From Burkholderiales bacterium (GTDB taxonomy: Bacteria > Pseudomonadota > Gammaproteobacteria > Burkholderiales > Burkholderiaceae_C), in the NCBI GenBank assembly GCA_011391855.1, contig JAABPT010000019.1:1-9102 (forward strand): a stretch of DNA of 9,102 bases. Reading direction: 5' to 3'. The position numbers were made by a program, and so were the translations under genes. The notes under the pieces are model-generated. The model did not search any database and was not told where the DNA came from. It saw only the letters and a list, made by a program, of their open reading frames with translations. Positions 5,219 through 9,102 of the stretch are shown here, in pieces (the first letter of the stretch is position 1; each line of letters begins with the position of its first letter).

Positions 5219-5808
5219 CCAGCGTGGGGCAAAAGCGTCAGGCTGCGGATGCCTTGCGCGCCGTGGATCAGCACACCCTCGATATCGGCCGTGGCCGACG
5301 GCCCGGTCATGAGGATGGCGTAGCGCGCCTGCGTGAAGGCGGGGTGGCGGTAGGCGTCGTGCAGCGTGGCCACGATCCTGGCCGGGTCCAGCAGCACGAC
5401 CAGGTGCTGGGCCAGGAAGCCCAGCGCTTCGACCTGCAACTCGGTTTCGGTGAGCAGCACCGAGCCGGTCTCGGCCACGCCGAAGACGCCGCGCACCACG
5501 CCCACGTCGACGTCGTCCAGCGTGGCCGGGGGCTGCGCCGGGTCCAGCGGCCGCGTGCCACGCACTTCGGGCGTGGCGGAGCAGATCACCAACGCTTCAG
5601 GGAACAGCGCCCGCACGGCGGCATCGGCGTCGCCGCCGGCCGGCGATGGCGCGATCTTGCCGCCCATGCGCTGCAACGCTTCGCAGAAGGCTTCGAAGTC
5701 GGCCGCGGCCGAACCGTCGCCGCGGGCAAAGGCGGGCAGTTCGGGCAGTGCCACCGGCGCCGGCTGGCTGCGGCGCATGCGGGACAGCATCTCTTCGCGC
5801 GTATTCAT
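5215..5808 (-). CDS. lutC: lactate utilization protein C (LUD domain, LutC/YkgG/LldG family)
   Basis: The product is a 197-residue cytoplasmic protein of the LUD-domain family, the third component of the LutABC (LldEFG) L-lactate oxidation complex. It carries the typical GVFGVAETGSVLL (107-119), FLAQHLVVLLDPARIV (131-146), TGPSATADIEGVLIHGAQG (168-186). The GVAETG and GPS.TADIE elements are the family's strongest marks. The N-terminal 50 residues are variable, as usual. No Cys cluster is present; Fe-S chemistry belongs to LutA and LutB. The ATG at 5808 overlaps the lutB stop by 4 bases (ATGA at 5805-5808), which implies reinitiation-coupled synthesis. Only a weak purine stretch (AAGAA) precedes the ATG. 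It is the last gene of the lactate operon. Confidence 0.93.
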   Translation of the reverse strand: MNTREEMLSRMRRSQPAPVALPELPAFARGDGSAAADFEAFCEALQRMGGKIAPSPAGGDADAAVRALFPEALVICSATPEVRGTRPLDPAQPPATLDDVDVGVVRGVFGVAETGSVLLTETELQVEALGFLAQHLVVLLDPARIVATLHDAYRHPAFTQARYAILMTGPSATADIEGVLIHGAQGIRSLTLLPHAG

Positions 5809-7184
5809 TTCTTGCCCCGGTTCTTCAGGTACCACTGGCGGAAGGTCATGGCCGGCGCCGCCGGCACCTCGCGCTGCTTGCCCCAGGCATTGGCGCGGCT
5901 GTACATCATGACGCGCGGCAGGTATTCGACGCCGGCGCCAGCCGCTTCCACCGCAATACGGTACAGACGCGGGCTGGCCAGCAGCTTGCCGCCCATCTTC
6001 ATGGCCTGCTTCTTGGCGAAGGGCAGGGCGTTGCGCTCGGCAATGACCTGGCGCCACTTGTAGAGCTGGTCGTGGATATTGATGCGCACCGGGCACACGG
6101 CGGTGCAGCTGCCGTTCAGCGTGCTGGCAAACGGCAGGGTGCTGTATTTACGCAGGTTGTAGGTGGGGTCGATGATGGCGCCGATGGGGCCCGAATAGGT
6201 GGCGCCGTAACTCAGGCCGCCGCTGCGCCGGTACACCGGGCAGGTGTTCATGCACGCGCCGCAGCGGATGCATTTGAGCGAATACCAGAAATCGGGCATG
6301 CCCAGCCGGTCGGCGCGGCCGTTGTCGACCAGCACGATGTGCATCTCGGTGCCCGGGCGCGGCACGCGGAAGTTCGAGGTCATCTGCGTGATCGGCGAGC
6401 CCAGGGCGCTGCGCGAGAGCATGCGCACGAACACACCCAGGTGCTCGGTCTTCGGCAGCACTTTTTCGATGCCGATGCTGGCGATATAGAGCTTGGGCAG
6501 GTGCACGCTCAGGTCGGCATTGCCCTCGTTGGTGCACACCACCACGGCGCCGGTTTCGGCGATGGCGAAATTGGCCCCCGTCATGCCGGCGTCGGCCGTC
6601 AGGAAGCTGGGCCGCGTGGTGCGGCGCTGGCTCTCGGCCAGGTAGTGCACGTCGCTGTTGTTCGGGTCGGTGCCCAGCGTGCGCGCAAAGACCTCGGCCA
6701 CGTCGGTGCGCAGCTTGTGCACGGCCGGCACCACGATGTGGCTGGGCGGTTCGTCGTCGAGTTGCTGGATGCGTTCACCGAGGTCGGTCTCGATGACCTC
6801 GATGCCGCGCTGCTCCAGGAAGGGCCGCATCTCGCATTCGTCGGTGAGCATCGACTTGCTCTTGACCAGCGTCTTGGCACCGCGCGCGGCCATGATGTCG
6901 TGCACGATCTGGTTGTGCTCGGCGGCGTCGCGCGCCCAGTGCACGGTGGCGCCGTTGGCCTGCGCCTTGCGCTCGAATTCCTCCAGGTAGTCGGCCAGGT
7001 GGGTGAGCGTGTGTTCCTTGATCTGCGAGGCCAGCGTGCGCAGCTCTTCCCATTCGGGAATGGCCGCGGTGGCGCGGTCGCGCTTGGTGCGCAGGTCCCA
7101 CAGGCGGCGGTCGTGGAATTCGATGTGGTCGGTGGCGGCGATGAATTCCGACGAGGCCTCGGCATGGTCGATGGGTTTGGTCAT
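5805..7184 (-). CDS. lutB: lactate utilization protein B, Fe-S protein (LutB/YkgF/LldF family)
   Basis: The product is a 459-residue LUD-domain plus ferredoxin-domain protein, the core electron-transfer subunit of LutABC. The LUD part (about 65-290) has VKSKSML (107-113), ETDLGERIQQL (132-142), SHIVVPAVHK (148-157), AIAETGAVVVCTNEGNADL (207-225) and HIVLVDNGR (282-290). The ferredoxin part has CIRCGACMNTCPVYRRSGG (305-323), a complete CXXCXXCXXXCP motif, followed by STLNGSCTAVCPVRINIHDQ (354-373). In that second motif the family normally has CXXCXXXCP; here Asn357 stands at the first Cys, leaving Cys360 and Cys364. The second 4Fe-4S cluster may therefore lack one thiolate or be a 3Fe cluster. 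The start at 7184 overlaps the lutA stop (ATGA 7181-7184) and is preceded by GGAG. The C-terminal 80 residues are basic and match the YkgF-like clade. Confidence 0.95.
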   Translation of the reverse strand: MTKPIDHAEASSEFIAATDHIEFHDRRLWDLRTKRDRATAAIPEWEELRTLASQIKEHTLTHLADYLEEFERKAQANGATVHWARDAAEHNQIVHDIMAARGAKTLVKSKSMLTDECEMRPFLEQRGIEVIETDLGERIQQLDDEPPSHIVVPAVHKLRTDVAEVFARTLGTDPNNSDVHYLAESQRRTTRPSFLTADAGMTGANFAIAETGAVVVCTNEGNADLSVHLPKLYIASIGIEKVLPKTEHLGVFVRMLSRSALGSPITQMTSNFRVPRPGTEMHIVLVDNGRADRLGMPDFWYSLKCIRCGACMNTCPVYRRSGGLSYGATYSGPIGAIIDPTYNLRKYSTLPFASTLNGSCTAVCPVRINIHDQLYKWRQVIAERNALPFAKKQAMKMGGKLLASPRLYRIAVEAAGAGVEYLPRVMMYSRANAWGKQREVPAAPAMTFRQWYLKNRGKK

Positions 7185-7924
7185 GCTCTGGCTCCATTCA
7201 GAACCTGGGCGATGTGCAGAAACTTCATCGGCAGCTCCAGCCGTTCGGCGCAGCCCTTCTGGTGCATCAGGCACGACATGTCGGCCGAGACGATATATTC
7301 GGCGCCCCCGCTCTGGTGGTCCTGCACCTTGTCGTAGCCCATGCGCGCCGACACCGGTTCTTCGTAGACGGAGAAGGTGCCGCCGAAGCCGCAGCATTCA
7401 TCGGGGCGTTTGGGCATGGCGAAACGGATGCCCTTCACTGCCGACAGCAGCGTCATCGGCTTGGAAAACGGCGTCTCGTTCAGCTCCGACATGCTGGCCG
7501 TGCGCAGCGCACGCAGGGCCGCGCAGCCGTTGTGCAGCCCCACGGTGTGCGGGAATTCGGCCCAGGGGAATTCGCGTACGCCCAGCACGTCGTGCAGGAA
7601 CTCCACCAGCTCGAACGCGTTCGCGCGCACATGCTTCACCTCGTCGGTCTGGGGGATGGCGGTGAGGTTCTCGCGGATATGGTGGATGCAACTGGCCGAC
7701 GGGCCGACGATGTGGTCGTAGCTGGCGAAATTGCGCACGAACAGGGCTTCGGCGCCGGCGGCGTCGGTGTGGCAGCCGCTGTTGGCCATGGGCTGGCCGC
7801 AGCAGGTCTGGTCCAGCGGGTACGCCACTTCGCAACCGAAGCGTTCCAGCAGTTCCAGCGTGGCCACCGCCACGTCGGGGAAGAAGGCGTCGATGAAGCA
7901 CGGAACGAAGAGGGCGACTTTCAT
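7181..7924 (-). CDS. lutA: lactate utilization protein A, CCG-domain Fe-S oxidoreductase subunit (LutA/YkgE/LldE family)
   Basis: The product is a 247-residue cytoplasmic protein made of two cysteine-rich (CCG, DUF224) domains, as in heterodisulfide-reductase subunit B and glycolate-oxidase GlcF. The first CCG motif is TCCGQPMANSG (40-50), with Cys79 in GPSASC; the second is ECCGFGGTFSV (176-186), with Cys218 in SADMSC. Cys9 and Cys134 (HNGCAALR, 131-138) complete the pattern of each half. Length and motif order match LutA/LldE closely. It is predicted to act with LutB and LutC in oxidising L-lactate to pyruvate and passing electrons onward, ultimately to quinone. The ATG overlaps the dld stop (ATGA 7921-7924) and has a GGAG eight bases upstream. 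No key Cys appears missing. Confidence 0.95.
   Translation of the reverse strand: MKVALFVPCFIDAFFPDVAVATLELLERFGCEVAYPLDQTCCGQPMANSGCHTDAAGAEALFVRNFASYDHIVGPSASCIHHIRENLTAIPQTDEVKHVRANAFELVEFLHDVLGVREFPWAEFPHTVGLHNGCAALRALRTASMSELNETPFSKPMTLLSAVKGIRFAMPKRPDECCGFGGTFSVYEEPVSARMGYDKVQDHQSGGAEYIVSADMSCLMHQKGCAERLELPMKFLHIAQVLNGARA
7192..7195 (-). promoter_or_regulatory. ribosome binding site deciding the lutB start
   Basis: The minus strand reads GGAG here, seven bases before the ATG at 7184. An in-frame upstream start at 7397 would add 71 Arg-rich residues lying entirely over lutA and lacking LutB similarity. This site supports the shorter protein. Confidence 0.65.
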
Positions 7925-9102
7925 GCAACGGGCTCCGGGGTGACTGCGGTCGCCTGAATCGTCTGCACGACGAGCGCCGAATCGGCGCTGGCGCAGGCAT
8001 CGACCAGCTGAATGAACGAACGGTACGGCATCTGCGCAAACTCCGACAGGCCGATTTCACAGGTGCGGCTGGAGGAATAACCCGAATTGCAGCCGGCGGG
8101 CAGCGCCGGTTTCAAGTGGCGCAGCGCGTGGGCGTTGAGCTCGGGTTTGTTGAAGCCCTTGTCGCCGGCAAAGCCGCAGCACAGCACCTCGTCCACCGTG
8201 ATGACCTGCGCGCTGCAGCGCGCGGCGATGGCGCCGAGCTTGTCCACCGTGCCCATCTTGCGCACGCTGCACACCGGGTGGATGGCCACCGGTGCGGCCT
8301 GCGGCGTGAGACGCACGCGCGGCAGCACGGCGTCGTGGATGAATTCGATGCTGTCCAGAATGGTCAGCCGGCCGGCCACCTTGCGTTTCATGCGGTAGGC
8401 GCAGGGGCTGGTGTCGAAGACGATGGGCAGCCGGCCGCCTTCGCTGGCTTCCAGCAGCAAGGCTTCGAGTTCGCTCGACTTGGCGTCAGCGGCGTCGTTC
8501 AGGCCCTTGCTCTCGAACGGCTGGCCGCAGCACAGGCCGTCGAGTCGCTGCGGATAGACGACGTCGAAGCCGGCCTTGCGGAACAGCCGCTCGGCCGTGA
8601 CCGGCAGCGCCTGGTCGTTGCCGCCGGGCCCGTCGCCGCGCTGCGGGCCCATATTGCGGGCGGCACAGCTGGGGAAATAGACGATGCGATCGGCACCCGC
8701 AGCCGCCGCGCCGCGCGGTGGCGGCACGAAGTGCACCGGCCGCGCCAAGGTGGGGCTCCATTTGGGCAGCCGGCCGCCGGAGAGATTGCGCAGGCCGTCC
8801 AGCGCGCCTTTCATGGCGCCGGTGCCCACGACGCCGTGCAGCAGGTCGGCCGCGCCCAGGCCCAGCCGCACGCCGGCCGTCACCGCGCCATAGTGCCGCG
8901 CCACCTGGTCGGCCACCTTGTGGGCCAGCGGACCGGCCGCCTGGCCGCGCAACTGCTTGACCAGCAGCCCGGTTTCGATGCCCACCGGGCAGGCCGTGGC
9001 GCACAGGCCGCAGCCGGCGCAGGTGTCGATGCCGGCGTGGTCGTACAACGTTCGCAATGCCTTGGCGCGCTCGGGCGCATCGGGCTCGTCCGAGCGGCCC
9101 AG
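7921..9102 (-). CDS. dld: FAD/Fe-S D-lactate dehydrogenase (Dld-II type), C-terminal Fe-S and CCG domains only; 5' end outside window
   Basis: The frame is open from the window edge to a TGA at 7921-7923, giving the last 393 residues; the N-terminal FAD domain is beyond the window. Numbering from the edge, residues 28-39 contain CAGCGLCATACP, a complete 4Fe-4S motif. Two cysteine-rich CCG domains follow: YFPSCAARN (142-150) with GLCCGQPFESKG (189-200), and HPVCSVRKM (275-283) with VLCCGFAGDKGF (306-317). The end has GYSSSRTCEIG (341-351), typical of FAD-and-Fe-S D-lactate dehydrogenases. Shewanella Dld-II has this architecture and sits beside lldEFG, as here. Glycolate or other 2-hydroxyacid oxidation is the main alternative. 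A TTG at 9055 is internal, since coding similarity continues upstream of it. The stop overlaps lutA by 4 bases. Confidence 0.88.
   Translation of the reverse strand: MGRSDEPDAPERAKALRTLYDHAGIDTCAGCGLCATACPVGIETGLLVKQLRGQAAGPLAHKVADQVARHYGAVTAGVRLGLGAADLLHGVVGTGAMKGALDGLRNLSGGRLPKWSPTLARPVHFVPPPRGAAAAGADRIVYFPSCAARNMGPQRGDGPGGNDQALPVTAERLFRKAGFDVVYPQRLDGLCCGQPFESKGLNDAADAKSSELEALLLEASEGGRLPIVFDTSPCAYRMKRKVAGRLTILDSIEFIHDAVLPRVRLTPQAAPVAIHPVCSVRKMGTVDKLGAIAARCSAQVITVDEVLCCGFAGDKGFNKPELNAHALRHLKPALPAGCNSGYSSSRTCEIGLSEFAQMPYRSFIQLVDACASADSALVVQTIQATAVTPEPVA
7933..7936 (-). promoter_or_regulatory. ribosome binding site for lutA inside the end of dld
   Basis: The minus strand reads GGAG, eight bases before the lutA ATG at 7924. 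Although the gene overlaps the dld stop, it therefore has its own initiation signal and need not rely only on reinitiation. Confidence 0.6.

Noticed and set aside
5215..6096. Longer lutC beginning at 6096
   Set aside because: The extra 96 residues overlap the end of lutB, lack LUD similarity and are of shadow-like composition. The ATG at 5808 forms the same ATGA overlap as the other junctions.
5646..7337. 563-codon open frame on the plus strand, antisense to lutB and lutC
   Set aside because: It mirrors genes with strong family motifs on the other strand. Its translation is a His/Ala/Gly/Val-rich composition typical of antisense frames in high-GC DNA, with no recognisable domain.
9055..9057. 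TTG as a true start of the last minus-strand gene
   Set aside because: The frame stays open to the window edge, and the product would then begin just before an Fe-S motif with no FAD domain. It is more simply an internal Leu codon of a longer dld.
1..9102. CRISPR arrays, tRNA genes, transposases, toxin-antitoxin or phage defence genes
   Set aside because: No spaced direct repeats, cloverleaf-like sequences or proteins of those families were seen on either strand.

Overview
The window looks like chromosomal DNA from a high-GC betaproteobacterium, probably Burkholderiales and perhaps Comamonadaceae. This is inference: it rests on the strong G/C bias at third codon positions, the orphan Bug-type (TctC-like) binding protein typical of that order, and tightly telescoped operons. 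Coding density is very high. The longest stretch without a gene is about 150 bases (5065-5214), so no gap exceeds 300 bases. I see no tRNA, rRNA, CRISPR array, insertion sequence or phage gene.

Left half, plus strand (1-3311): five genes run head to tail. They are the Pro-rich C-terminal end of an unidentified protein, a stand-alone cyclic-nucleotide-binding-domain protein, a UbiE/COQ5-type quinone C-methyltransferase, a MenA-type prenyltransferase, and a Bug-family periplasmic binding protein. Two of the four junctions are 4-base overlaps (ATGA at 156-159, GTGA at 1391-1394) and the other two are gaps of 9 and 4 bases, so one transcript is likely. The MenA/UbiE pair suggests prenylation and then methylation of a naphthoquinone-type head group. 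That is notable because most Burkholderiales rely on ubiquinone, and the MenA-like protein has lost acidic residues in its first Asp motif.

Centre: the plus-strand operon meets a minus-strand block convergently at 3312-3366. That gap holds a three-copy 11-base repeat and a small hairpin. The first minus-strand genes beyond it are a YdjA-like nitroreductase (3367-3972) and, upstream of it, a lipoprotein with an ethylbenzene-dehydrogenase/cytochrome c-552-type haem-binding domain (4021-5064). The lipoprotein carries an unusual CX3CH motif. A possible FNR/ANR-type site lies about 110 bases upstream of its start.

Right half, minus strand (5215-9102): a lactate-oxidation operon in the order dld (3' part only), lutA, lutB, lutC. 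Every junction is an ATGA overlap. The layout matches the dld-II/lldEFG arrangement known from Shewanella, in which an FAD/Fe-S D-lactate dehydrogenase sits next to the three-subunit L-lactate dehydrogenase. LutB has Asn where the second Fe-S motif normally has its first Cys.

Taken together, the right side would pass electrons from lactate to the quinone pool, the left side may build or modify a quinone, and the central lipoprotein may be a periplasmic electron carrier. The link between these modules is my inference from proximity. The most unusual items are the MenA Asp-motif loss, the MenA/UbiE/cNMP gene set, the LutB Cys loss and the CX3CH lipoprotein with its possible oxygen-responsive site.
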